Assembly: GCA_031963415.1 (NCBI GenBank)
Contig: JASSUI010000001.1
Coordinates: 806,001 to 870,000 of the forward strand
Direction of reading: 5' to 3'
Length of the DNA: 64,000 bases
Source of the DNA: JASSUD01 sp031963415
GTDB lineage: Bacteria > Pseudomonadota > Gammaproteobacteria > Burkholderiales > Burkholderiaceae
The notes under the pieces were generated by a model. That model made no database searches, was not told the DNA's origin, and worked only from the letters and a program-made list of their open reading frames with translations. The position numbers and the translations under genes are program-made. Shown piece by piece: positions 56,524-64,000 of this stretch (within the stretch, counting starts at the first letter, position 1; each line of letters starts with the position of its first letter).

Positions 56524-56583
56524 TTCGGCTTTTTAAAAAATTTTTCGTCCATCCCAAAAATAATAATAAAAAATTAATATAAT
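56524..56583 (+). promoter_or_regulatory. hrpII-like promoter: TTCG-N16-TTCG-N30-TATAAT
   Basis: TTCG at 56524-56527 and 56544-56547 with exactly 16 nt between, then 30 nt to TATAAT at 56578-56583. This is the full layout of an HrpB-activated promoter of Ralstonia/Burkholderia type III secretion genes. It lies 183 bp before ATG 56766. The A+T-rich context makes a chance -10 easy; the spacing is the stronger evidence. Confidence 0.6.
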
Positions 56584-56765
56584 ATATCAATCGAGATCCT
56601 TTCCCATATCTTAAAACACACTAATAACATAAAAACCAGCGCCTCAGAATTATATAAATCTCAATTATTATAAATTTTGCTTTTTAATTACATAATTAGT
56701 GATATGATTTTTTCAAAGAAAACCATATTATCTTTGAATAATCATATTCACTAGCGAGTGTAAAA

Positions 56766-57725
56766 ATGCAAGTTTATCTAATTCTAACAGATGGCGAAAA
56801 TTGCCTACTTTCTCAAAAAAGGCTCACAAACGCTTTTTATCAAGGTAGGGTGAAAACAAATAATAGACAAGAACCAATAGATAGCGTTGTGAATCAAGCA
56901 GGGCAAATGGCACCTAGCGCTGGTGGTAAGGTTGAGCACGGTCATCCTGTTGCAAACGCCCTCAGGGAGTTCCACGAAGAAACAGGTATAGATTTGTTAA
57001 GTGGAGAAATAGACGGTCATCAAATTGAAATTTCAGGCTCTAATATAATTTTGCCGAACGGCGATACAACTTGGATTGATTCTAATGAGACATCAAATCA
57101 ACCAAATCTTTCAAAATATCATGGCCAGGACTATTGCACAGTTGTTTTGCAAGTAAGTAAAGAGACACTTGAATTCATTGAAAAAGAAGCAAATAACAAT
57201 TTAGAAGTGTATAGAAGTGGAAGTGAAAGCGAGGGTGAAGATTTAGGTAAAAGAGCAAGAAAGGAAGACGACTCCATTAAAATACGTCGTCCTGCTGGCA
57301 AGGAAGTTGAAGACTGGGAACTGTATCAATTACAAAAAGTAAAAAATGAAGATATTAAAGATAAGCTTGGAGTTAGTGTAGATGTGGAAAAATTCGTGTA
57401 CTCAAAGCTAGAGACCGAGAAACAAGGTCAAGGTTTTATTAGCGGGGGATTCGAAGAAACGGATGTGGCCCTAGAAAAACTTGAAAAAAAATTGGAACGA
57501 GAAGCAAAAGGTCGTGGGTATAGCCAATCAATCGATTGGTACAAATCTATTGGAGAACAAATTACAAATGTTCATACTGATACTAGCAGGAATTTAGCGG
57601 AAGCAAGACCAAATATAGGAAATATTTTGAAATTACTTGAAGAGAGAAGGCAAGAAATTAAAGACAGAAGTATTCCAGGAGATAATACCCATAATACTAA
57701 ACATAATTTTAGTAGGAGATTATAA
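56766..57725 (+). CDS. Nudix-domain protein, candidate effector
   Basis: 319 residues. The Nudix box is at ~54-77: GGKVEHGHPVANALREFHEE, then TGI. The REFHEETG core with metal-binding glutamates is intact, but the box is one residue shorter than G-x5-E-x7-REUxEExGU and lacks the leading Glu. Nudix enzymes hydrolyse nucleoside diphosphate-X compounds; several plant-pathogen effectors are Nudix hydrolases. After ~140 the sequence is charged and includes a basic cluster GKRARKEDD near 161-169 that could act as a eukaryotic nuclear signal (inference). No secretion signal peptide. A+T-rich, with a hrpII-like promoter upstream. Confidence 0.8.
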   Translation: MQVYLILTDGENCLLSQKRLTNAFYQGRVKTNNRQEPIDSVVNQAGQMAPSAGGKVEHGHPVANALREFHEETGIDLLSGEIDGHQIEISGSNIILPNGDTTWIDSNETSNQPNLSKYHGQDYCTVVLQVSKETLEFIEKEANNNLEVYRSGSESEGEDLGKRARKEDDSIKIRRPAGKEVEDWELYQLQKVKNEDIKDKLGVSVDVEKFVYSKLETEKQGQGFISGGFEETDVALEKLEKKLEREAKGRGYSQSIDWYKSIGEQITNVHTDTSRNLAEARPNIGNILKLLEERRQEIKDRSIPGDNTHNTKHNFSRRL

Positions 57726-57859
57726 AAAAAGAATATTACACAAAATTCTGCATTATTTTAAAAACCATCATGACCCATCTTAAAGATTAAATATCTCTAA
57801 ATATGAATAAAAGTGAGATATGATGACTATAGATTAATTACACATACGGGAGATAGCTG

Positions 57860-58498
57860 ATGAATATTAATAGATTACCACCCGAAACACTTTTTAACAT
57901 TTTTAAGTATACTTCTATTTCTGACCATATAAATCTTGCCAAAACATCTAAATCAATTAAAGAATATGCTGATGATAACTCTCAATGGGATCAGTTTCTC
58001 AAACCCTCTGCTCGCCCCTCTTTAGAAGAACGAAAAAGAGGTGTCTTATCTAAAAATATTTTTCGTGACAATTTGCACGCCCGACTTTTTCTATTTTTGC
58101 AATTTGATCGCAAAGGGAAAGCTTATTACCAGGAAATTCAAGAAAAATTAGGCAAACTAAACTACCTTACAGTGGGCTTAATTAGAGGATCTTTAAAAGA
58201 GCTAAGGGAAGTAGATTATATAGATGCTTTTAAAATTATTTTAGAAAATAAAGAGTTATATAGTAAATTCAGCAGTATCTCCTTATGCCGTACTATTCAA
58301 TATTCTCCTCCAGAAGATGCTGAAACTATCTTGGGAATCATTGCAAAAGATGAAGCACTTTATAGCAAATTAAATTCTGAAGATTTATCTGGCCTAGCTC
58401 GATCTCTACCAAAGTTGAAGACTGTCATAGAAGAGGTTCAAAAGAAGTTGGAAAGAATAGATCCTAAAGTCCATAAGAAAATTGTGCCAAGACATTAA
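57860..58498 (+). CDS. F-box protein, candidate host ubiquitin-system effector
   Basis: 212 residues. Residues 1-45 form a clear F-box: NINRLPPETLFNIFKYTSIS, then DHINLAKTSKSIKEYADDNSQW. F-boxes are eukaryotic SKP1-binding modules of SCF ubiquitin ligases and occur in bacteria mainly as host-directed effectors. The rest is helical without an identified substrate-binding fold. ATG 57860 follows gggagatagct. It is 134 bp behind the Nudix gene on the same strand with no own hrpII box, so it may share that promoter. Confidence 0.82.
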   Translation: MNINRLPPETLFNIFKYTSISDHINLAKTSKSIKEYADDNSQWDQFLKPSARPSLEERKRGVLSKNIFRDNLHARLFLFLQFDRKGKAYYQEIQEKLGKLNYLTVGLIRGSLKELREVDYIDAFKIILENKELYSKFSSISLCRTIQYSPPEDAETILGIIAKDEALYSKLNSEDLSGLARSLPKLKTVIEEVQKKLERIDPKVHKKIVPRH

Positions 58499-58740
58499 TA
58501 AATCGCACGTCAAATAAGATAACAAAACGGGGCTTTGCTCAGCTCCAGCCTATAGAGGGAATTGAGCAGCCCCAGCTTCACTATAGCTTGTTACCCAAAT
58601 TTATCTACCGATCTCTCTGACTGCTAGCAAAGCATTTCATCTATTACCCAATTAACTAACATTCAACAAGACTTGTAGAAAAAATTTTTTTCTTCTATTC
58701 TGGCGCGCGTTTTACAATGCTTTTTTTCACCTGTTTTGTT

Positions 58741-58860
58741 GAACCTCTGCAAAATCTCAGCGGCAACGCATGCCTTTGCTGCCAGTACATTAGTACCCAA
58801 TGTAATAAAGGAGGCCTCAGTTTATTAACCTGCGGCCATTGAGTGTTTTGCAGAGGTTCC
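58741..58860. repeat. Palindromic repeat, family 3
   Basis: gaacctctgcaaaa at 58741 and its exact inverse ttttgcagaggttc at the end frame the ctttgctgccagtacattag core. It sits 27 bp before cydA, where it could form a leader hairpin. The rest of 58499-58740 shows nothing I can support. Confidence 0.7.
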
Positions 58861-58887
58861 TTGTGACACGCTTTTGGAGATTGACTT

Positions 58888-60282
58888 ATGCACGATCTAA
58901 CCCCGCTGCTGCTGTCAAGGTTACAGTTCGCCTGGGTAATTGCATTGCATATTTTGCTGCCTGCTTTTACGGTTGGTCTTTCATGTTATATCGCCCTACT
59001 TGAGGTGGTGGCATGCTTCACGAAGCAGGATATCTATCGTCGCATTTCAAGTTTTTGGATTAAGATTTTTGCCATATCGTTTGGTATGGGCGTGGTCTCA
59101 GGCATTGTGATGCCATTTCAGCTTGGCACTAACTGGAGCCGCTTCTCCGACCTCACCGCTAATGTGCTTGGCCCGTTAATGGGTTATGAAGTGTTAATGG
59201 CTTTCTTTCTTGAAGCTGCCTTTTTAGGAGTCTTACTGTTTGGTCGTAAGCGCGTACCAGAATGGGCGTATGCGTTATCGGCCGTATTTATTGCAATCGG
59301 CACGCTGATCTCATCTTTTTGGATTCTCTCCGTCAATAGCTGGATGCAGACACCCACTGGCTATGTGATGCAAGAAGGGCGTTTCTTCCCCTCTAGCATG
59401 ACGGACATCATATTTAACCCTTCCTTCCCGTATCGCTTCTTCCACACTGTGTCAGGCTTTATGGTTACTGCGGCTTTCGTCGTCCTCGGTGTAAGCGCTT
59501 ACTATTTAAGACAGAAACGTGCCGTTGAAGAAAGCCGTGTTTCAATCAAACTCACACTTATTTTGTTGGCCATCATGGTGCCAGCGCAAATTGTGATTGG
59601 TGATTTGCATGGACTTAATACCCTCAAATATCAACCGCTCAAACTCGCAGCGATGGAGGGTATTTGGGAAACCCAAACGCGTGCGCCAGCCCACCTGTTT
59701 GCGATACCCGATGAAAAAAATGAGAAAAATCATTTTGAAATTAGCATTCCAGCTTTGGGTAGCCTTTACCTTACACATGGTTGGGACGGTGAAGTACGCG
59801 GCATAAAAGAATGGCCGAAGGAAGATCGTCCACCTGTTGCGATAGTTTTCTTTGCATTCCGTATTATGGTTGGGATAGCGTTGATTATGCTTGCGATGGT
59901 CGTGGTAGGAATAATCCTCCAGTTACGCCAACGTTTATCTCACAGTCCATGCTATTTACGACTCTGCACGTGGCTCTCGCCGATTGGCTTTATTGCTGTG
60001 CTAGCAGGTTGGGTAACGACTGAGGTAGGGCGCCAGCCTTGGACAGTGTATGGATTACTGCGTACCTCTCATTCGGTGACGCCTTCATTAACAACCACTG
60101 ATGTGGGCATCTCTATCGCGCTCTATTTACTCAGTTATCTGCTGATTTTTGGTGCAGGACTCGGCATCTTAATCCGCCTCGTGCGGATTGGGCCGACGAC
60201 GCCTGAAAGCGAGCCATCAGATCATTCAGATCACAATGAGCGTGCTGCACGTCCTTTATCGGCTGTGTTACCGCAAAAATAG
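58888..60282 (+). CDS. cydA: Cytochrome bd-type quinol oxidase subunit I (short Q-loop, CIO type)
   Basis: 464 residues, about nine membrane helices. It oxidises ubiquinol and reduces O2 to water with hemes b558, b595 and d. Visible: LSRLQFAWVIALHILLPAFT, MPFQLGTNWSRF, and GWVTTEVGRQPWTVYGLL near residue 380. The quinol loop is short, as in the cyanide-insensitive CioA type. High-affinity O2 use suits a microoxic intracellular site. The 103-bp gap to cydB is longer than usual; co-transcription is likely. Confidence 0.95.
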   Translation: MHDLTPLLLSRLQFAWVIALHILLPAFTVGLSCYIALLEVVACFTKQDIYRRISSFWIKIFAISFGMGVVSGIVMPFQLGTNWSRFSDLTANVLGPLMGYEVLMAFFLEAAFLGVLLFGRKRVPEWAYALSAVFIAIGTLISSFWILSVNSWMQTPTGYVMQEGRFFPSSMTDIIFNPSFPYRFFHTVSGFMVTAAFVVLGVSAYYLRQKRAVEESRVSIKLTLILLAIMVPAQIVIGDLHGLNTLKYQPLKLAAMEGIWETQTRAPAHLFAIPDEKNEKNHFEISIPALGSLYLTHGWDGEVRGIKEWPKEDRPPVAIVFFAFRIMVGIALIMLAMVVVGIILQLRQRLSHSPCYLRLCTWLSPIGFIAVLAGWVTTEVGRQPWTVYGLLRTSHSVTPSLTTTDVGISIALYLLSYLLIFGAGLGILIRLVRIGPTTPESEPSDHSDHNERAARPLSAVLPQK

Positions 60283-60384
60283 AGCGTAAGTAAAGTGCGT
60301 TATTCAACAGAGCATCTGTCCTCAACCATCTCATGGTAAAAACGCAGGCTGCTTTTATTTAAAACTCATACAAAGGAGATAGCC

Positions 60385-61398
60385 ATGGCACTCGATCTTG
60401 TGCCGCTGTGGGCCGGCATTTTAGCGCTCGCTGTATTTATGTATGTGCTGCTTGATGGCTTTGATCTAGGCGTTGGCATTATTTTTCTGATGGCAAAGGA
60501 TGAAGCCGAACGTGACCTGATGGTAGATTCAGTCGCGCCTGTCTGGGACTTTAACGAGACCTGGCTGATACTCGGAGCAGGTGGTCTCTTCGCTGTCTTC
60601 CCGCTAGCTTTTGCGGTGATTTTGCCAGCCGTTTATTTCCCTATTTTGGTGATGTTACTCGGCCTTTTATTGCGTGGCGTGGCCTTTGAATTCCGTGGCG
60701 TCGCTGGCAAACACAAATGGTTATGGAACCATGCGTTTAGCTATGGCTCTTTGCTCGCTACATTCGCGCAAGGGATAGTGCTTGGCATGTTCATTCATGG
60801 CTTCCCAGTCAATGGACGAGACTTCGCTGGTACCAGCTGGGATTGGCTCGCGCCCTTTCCTCTGCTAACAGGTATAGGGCTCGTATTTGGTTATGCACTG
60901 CAAGGCTCAACTTGGCTTGTGATGAAAACCGAAGATAAATTGCAAGAATGGGCACGTAAGGCGGCACGCATTAGTTTAGTCGGCGTGGTCTTATTCATTC
61001 TTCTAATGAGTGCCTGGACGCCGCTGGCTGATGCGCGCATTGCAGAGCGTTGGTTTAGCTTGCCTAATTTACTGTTCTTAGCGCCCGTTCCCGTGCTTAC
61101 TGCATTGCTCGTCTGGCAATTATGGGTCGGCCTTAAACGAGGATATGAAGCTATCCCTTTCCTATGTTCAGTCGGCCTCTTTTTACTAAGCTTTGTAGGC
61201 CTAGTGATCAGTCTGTGGCCCTATATCGCCCCGCCTCATATCACACTACGGGACGCAATTACATCACCGACCTCGCACACATTCTTGCTGGTCGGAACGA
61301 TGTTTATCGTGCCGATCCTGTTGCTTTATGTGTTTTACTCATATTGGGTCTTCCGCGGCAAAGTACGGCATGATCTACATGATAGTGGCTATTACTAA
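60385..61398 (+). CDS. cydB: Cytochrome bd-type quinol oxidase subunit II
   Basis: 337 residues, about eight to nine helices. Family motifs LLDGFDLGVGI near the N-terminus and DSVAPVWDFNETWLILGAGG are present, and the C-terminus ends FRGKVRHDLHDSGYY. Partner of CydA. ATG 60385 follows aaaggagat. No small cydX-like frame is seen before the terminator. Confidence 0.95.
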   Translation: MALDLVPLWAGILALAVFMYVLLDGFDLGVGIIFLMAKDEAERDLMVDSVAPVWDFNETWLILGAGGLFAVFPLAFAVILPAVYFPILVMLLGLLLRGVAFEFRGVAGKHKWLWNHAFSYGSLLATFAQGIVLGMFIHGFPVNGRDFAGTSWDWLAPFPLLTGIGLVFGYALQGSTWLVMKTEDKLQEWARKAARISLVGVVLFILLMSAWTPLADARIAERWFSLPNLLFLAPVPVLTALLVWQLWVGLKRGYEAIPFLCSVGLFLLSFVGLVISLWPYIAPPHITLRDAITSPTSHTFLLVGTMFIVPILLLYVFYSYWVFRGKVRHDLHDSGYY

Positions 61399-61416
61399 GA
61401 TAGCTAGGCACTTAAA

Positions 61417-61440
61417 ATTGCCCAATGTATTTTGGGCAAT
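61417..61440 (+). terminator. Hairpin after cydB
   Basis: attgccca pairs with tgggcaat around a tgtattt loop. First of two stacked terminator hairpins. Confidence 0.6.
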
Positions 61441-61445
61441 ATTCT

Positions 61446-61483
61446 AAAAGAAAAGGGCGCAACCATTGGCGCCCTTTTCTTTT
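61446..61483 (+). terminator. Strong intrinsic terminator
   Basis: aaaagaaaagggcgc and gcgcccttttctttt form a perfect 15-bp stem with an 8-nt loop and flanking A/T runs. It insulates cydAB from the copper module. Confidence 0.9.
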
Positions 61484-61533
61484 GAGGCACTACGTCGGAG
61501 GAAAGCCAAAAAGCTTGAAATAGTTGAAGCGCC

Positions 61534-61564
61534 TTGACCTTCCCATCATTGGAAGGATTAGCCT
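61534..61564 (+). promoter_or_regulatory. CueR-type promoter/operator of copA
   Basis: TTGACC -35 overlaps the dyad CCTTCC-N7-GGAAGG (61538-61556); 19 nt separate it from a -10-like tagcct. The long spacer with an internal dyad is the hallmark of MerR-family activated promoters. The activator is encoded right after copA. Confidence 0.8.
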
Positions 61565-61598
61565 GAGCATGATCAAACTCAAGCCCAGGAGTCAGCAT

Positions 61599-63899
61599 AT
61601 GAGCAAACCGATTAAATATCATCCCTCCACTACCAGGACTATCAGCTTGTCCATCAAAGGTATGAGCTGTGCCTCCTGTGTCGGTCGGGTCGAACGCACA
61701 CTCAAGGCCCTGCCCGGCGTTGCCGAAGCCACTGTGAATCTTGCTACCGAACGAGCCATAGTGCGCGGCGTGTCCGACACCGATCAGTTAATCGCTGCAA
61801 TCGACAAAGCCGGCTACAAAGCACGGTTCGTCGAGACCGCAGCACCGACAGTTGACGAAGAAGCCGTGGCCTGCAAGGACGCCGAGCGTGAGGCATTACG
61901 GCGCGATATGCTGACCGCCACGGTACTGGCACTGCCGATATTCATCCTGGAAATGGGCTCGCACCTGATACCGGCCATGCGTCACTGGGTGGCGCATACG
62001 CTAGGCACGCAGATGAACTGGTATCTGCAGTTCGCCCTGACGACGCTAGTGCTAGTAGTGCCAGGGCGGCGTTTCTACATCAAAGGCATCCCCGCACTGC
62101 TGCGGCTGGCGCCAGACATGAATTCGCTAGTGGCATTGGGCACTGCAGCCGCCTATGTGTTCTCCGTAGTCGCTACCTTCATGCCTGGCCTGCTGCCGGT
62201 GGGTACGGTGCACGTCTATTACGAGGCCGCTGCGGTGATCGTGGCGCTGATTCTGCTCGGACGCTACCTGGAGGCGAGAGCCAAAGGCCGTACGTCACAG
62301 GCTATCCAACGCCTGCTCGGTCTGCAAGCCAAGCTGGCCCACGTGGTGCGCAATGGCGTCGCGCATGACATCCCGATTAGCGACGTGTTAACCGGTGACA
62401 TGCTCGAAGTGCGCCCCGGCGAGCGTGTACCAGTGGATGGTAAGGTAGTTGAAGGCCGCAGTTACGTCGATGAATCCATGATCACAGGCGAGCCGGTGCC
62501 AGTTGAAAAGACCGTAGGCAACGAGGTGGTCGGCGGTACAGTCAACCAGCAAGGTGCGTTCACAGTGGTCGCCACTGCCATTGGCGAGCAGACCGTGCTG
62601 GCGCAGATCATCCGCTTAGTGGAACAGGCGCAGGGGTCCAAGCTGCCAATCCAAGCAATGGTAGACAAGGTGACACTGTGGTTCGTGCCAGCGGTGATGA
62701 CAGCTGCCCTGCTGACCTTCGGCACCTGGCTAGTCTTCGGCCTCGCGCCTGCATTGACTTTCGCGCTGGTCAACGCCGTGGCAGTGCTCATTATCGCCTG
62801 CCCGTGCGCGATGGGGCTGGCCACGCCGACGTCGATCATGGTCGGCACCGGACGCGGCGCCGAACTAGGAATATTGTTCCGCAAAGGCGAAGCACTGCAA
62901 CTGCTTAAGGATGCGAAAGTGGTAGCAGTAGACAAGACCGGTACCTTGACTGAAGGTCGCCCAACGCTGACCGATCTGGAAATGGCACAAGGTTTCGAGC
63001 GCTCCCAAGTGCTAGCGCTGGTCGCGGCGGTCGAATCGCGTTCCGAACACCCCATCGCCCGCGCCATCGTCGAGGTCGCGAAACGAGAGGGTATCGCACT
63101 GCCGGCGCTGGACGGCTTCGAATCAGTCACAGGCATGGGCGTGCGCGCCAGCGTGGATGGCCAACGGGTAGAAGTCGGTGCTGACCGCTTCATGCACTCG
63201 CTAGGATTGAAGGTGGACGCCTTCGCGCTGATCGCCAAGCGGCTAAGCAATGAAGGCAAATCGCCGTTGTACGCAGCCATCGACGGACACTTGGCTGCCA
63301 TCGTCGCGGTCGCCGACCCGATCAAGCCGAGCACACCAACCGCCATCAAAGCGTTGCACCAACTAGGCCTGAAGGTGGCGATGATCACCGGTGACAACGC
63401 GCGCACGGCCCGAGCCATTGCCGACCGCCTGGGCATCGACAAGGTGGTAGCCGAAGTGCTACCGGCGGGCAAGATCGAGGCGGTGCGCCAACTAAGGGAC
63501 AGCCACGGGCGCCTGGCCTTTGTCGGTGACGGCATTAATGACGCACCAGCACTGGCCGAGGCCGACGTGGGGTTAGCCATCGGCACCGGCACTGATGTAG
63601 CGATGGAGGCCGCGGACGTGGTGCTAATGTCCGGCAACCTACAGGGGGTACCCACTGCCATTGCGCTGTCTAAGGCGACCATCGGCAACGTCCGTCAGAA
63701 CCTATTCTGGGCGTTCGCCTACAATACGGCGCTGATTCCGCTTGCCGCCGGCGTGCTGTATCCCGCTTACGGGGTAATGTTGTCGCCTATTTTCGCGGCT
63801 GGCGCGATGGCACTATCAAGCGTCTTCGTGCTTGGCAACGCGCTGCGCTTGCGTCGCTTCCAGCCGCCCTTGGCGGCCGCCGAAAATGTGTCATCCTAA
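61599..63899 (+). CDS. copA: Copper-exporting P1B-type ATPase
   Basis: 766 residues from ATG 61599, which follows aggag; upstream frame to 61524 runs through the operator and is not used. One N-terminal metal-binding domain with C24-x-x-C27 (GMSCASC), eight membrane helices, the CPC site near 400 (IIACPCAMGLATPTS), the phosphorylated Asp in DKTGTLT near 444, SEHPIARAI and GDGINDAPALAEADVG near 643. It exports Cu(I) from the cytosol. G+C and codon use are higher than in neighbouring genes, suggesting acquisition by transfer with cueR. Confidence 0.97.
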   Translation: MSKPIKYHPSTTRTISLSIKGMSCASCVGRVERTLKALPGVAEATVNLATERAIVRGVSDTDQLIAAIDKAGYKARFVETAAPTVDEEAVACKDAEREALRRDMLTATVLALPIFILEMGSHLIPAMRHWVAHTLGTQMNWYLQFALTTLVLVVPGRRFYIKGIPALLRLAPDMNSLVALGTAAAYVFSVVATFMPGLLPVGTVHVYYEAAAVIVALILLGRYLEARAKGRTSQAIQRLLGLQAKLAHVVRNGVAHDIPISDVLTGDMLEVRPGERVPVDGKVVEGRSYVDESMITGEPVPVEKTVGNEVVGGTVNQQGAFTVVATAIGEQTVLAQIIRLVEQAQGSKLPIQAMVDKVTLWFVPAVMTAALLTFGTWLVFGLAPALTFALVNAVAVLIIACPCAMGLATPTSIMVGTGRGAELGILFRKGEALQLLKDAKVVAVDKTGTLTEGRPTLTDLEMAQGFERSQVLALVAAVESRSEHPIARAIVEVAKREGIALPALDGFESVTGMGVRASVDGQRVEVGADRFMHSLGLKVDAFALIAKRLSNEGKSPLYAAIDGHLAAIVAVADPIKPSTPTAIKALHQLGLKVAMITGDNARTARAIADRLGIDKVVAEVLPAGKIEAVRQLRDSHGRLAFVGDGINDAPALAEADVGLAIGTGTDVAMEAADVVLMSGNLQGVPTAIALSKATIGNVRQNLFWAFAYNTALIPLAAGVLYPAYGVMLSPIFAAGAMALSSVFVLGNALRLRRFQPPLAAAENVSS

Positions 63900-63915
63900 A
63901 CTAGGAGAAACGTAC

Positions 63916-64000
63916 ATGAACATCGGCGACGCGGCCAAGGCATCGGGGATTTCAACCAAGATGATCCGCTACTACGAACAGGTCGGCCTGATCTCGTCGG
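63916..64000 (+). CDS. cueR: MerR-family copper regulator CueR (5' part)
   Basis: The first 28 codons, MNIGDAAKASGISTKMIRYY, then EQVGLISS, form the MerR-type winged helix; the rest lies beyond the window. ATG 63916 follows aggagaaac, 16 bp after the copA stop. With the dyad promoter upstream of copA it forms a copper-responsive copA-cueR operon. The metal-binding cysteines are not visible, so the exact metal is inferred from the neighbour. Confidence 0.88.
   Translation, partial: MNIGDAAKASGISTKMIRYYEQVGLISS

Noticed and set aside
61399..61445. Small cydX gene after cydB
   Set aside because: No start codon with a ribosome-binding site and hydrophobic frame before the terminators.
62462..63688. 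408-codon minus-strand frame
   Set aside because: Antisense to copA, whose motifs are all intact; the Ser/Ala/Pro-rich translation is typical of G+C-rich shadows.
1..64000. tRNA or rRNA genes
   Set aside because: No T-loop (GTTCRANNC) with matching acceptor stem was seen in any intergenic gap; a tRNA scan would settle it.

Overview
The window looks like a chromosome segment of a reduced Burkholderiaceae endosymbiont of fungi, of the Mycoavidus / Glomeribacter kind. This is an inference. The housekeeping genes (gcvTHP, putA, lpxK-Trm112-kdsB-adk, murJ-rpsT-DUF3579, cioAB-type cydAB) have Burkholderia-like sequence and order. They are separated by repeat-rich intergenic DNA, broken insertion sequences and eukaryote-like genes (WD40/NACHT, F-box, Fic). 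I see no rRNA, tRNA or CRISPR array.

Layout. 1-3900: the 3'-truncated end of a WD40/pentapeptide gene, an inverted copy of its 5' end with an IS110-type remnant between the arms, and more IS debris. 3.9-9.5 kb: a LuxR-type regulator, a DUF2863-like protein, a GT4 glycosyltransferase and an A+T-rich, apparently frameshifted orphan gene behind a perfect hrpII-like box. 9.5-16 kb: gcvP, gcvH and gcvT, then a coiled-coil orphan. 16-24 kb: a Rep-type helicase and a 1822-residue NACHT-pentapeptide-WD40 protein bracketed by inverted repeats. 24-30 kb: putP and putA. 30-39 kb: a SIS protein, yraN, rsmI, rlpA, an MBL hydrolase with an exonuclease, H-NS, an MFS transporter, an exported protein, an EEP-family protein and fpr. 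39-43 kb: a Fic protein with twin operators, a 2OG-Fe dioxygenase and two coiled-coil membrane proteins. 43-52.5 kb: nadB, the lpxK-kdsB-adk group, sirB1-murJ, rpsT and DUF3579. 53-58.5 kb: an accessory A+T-rich island with a 764-residue orphan, an IS5-type remnant, a Nudix protein behind a second hrpII-like promoter and an F-box protein. 58.9-64 kb: cydAB, a strong terminator, then a G+C-richer copA-cueR copper module, cut off by the window end.

How the parts fit. The core genes cover glycine and proline catabolism (a plausible amino-acid-fed life inside a host), lipid A/KDO and peptidoglycan precursor supply, NAD synthesis and a high-affinity quinol oxidase. The accessory genes look like a host-interaction layer: candidate secreted proteins under an HrpB-type type III secretion regulon, and NLR-like WD40 proteins. 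The WD40 repeats are nearly identical except at a few fixed positions, as in the hypervariable fungal incompatibility NLRs.

At least four families of short palindromic dispersed repeats occupy most of the intergenic gaps.
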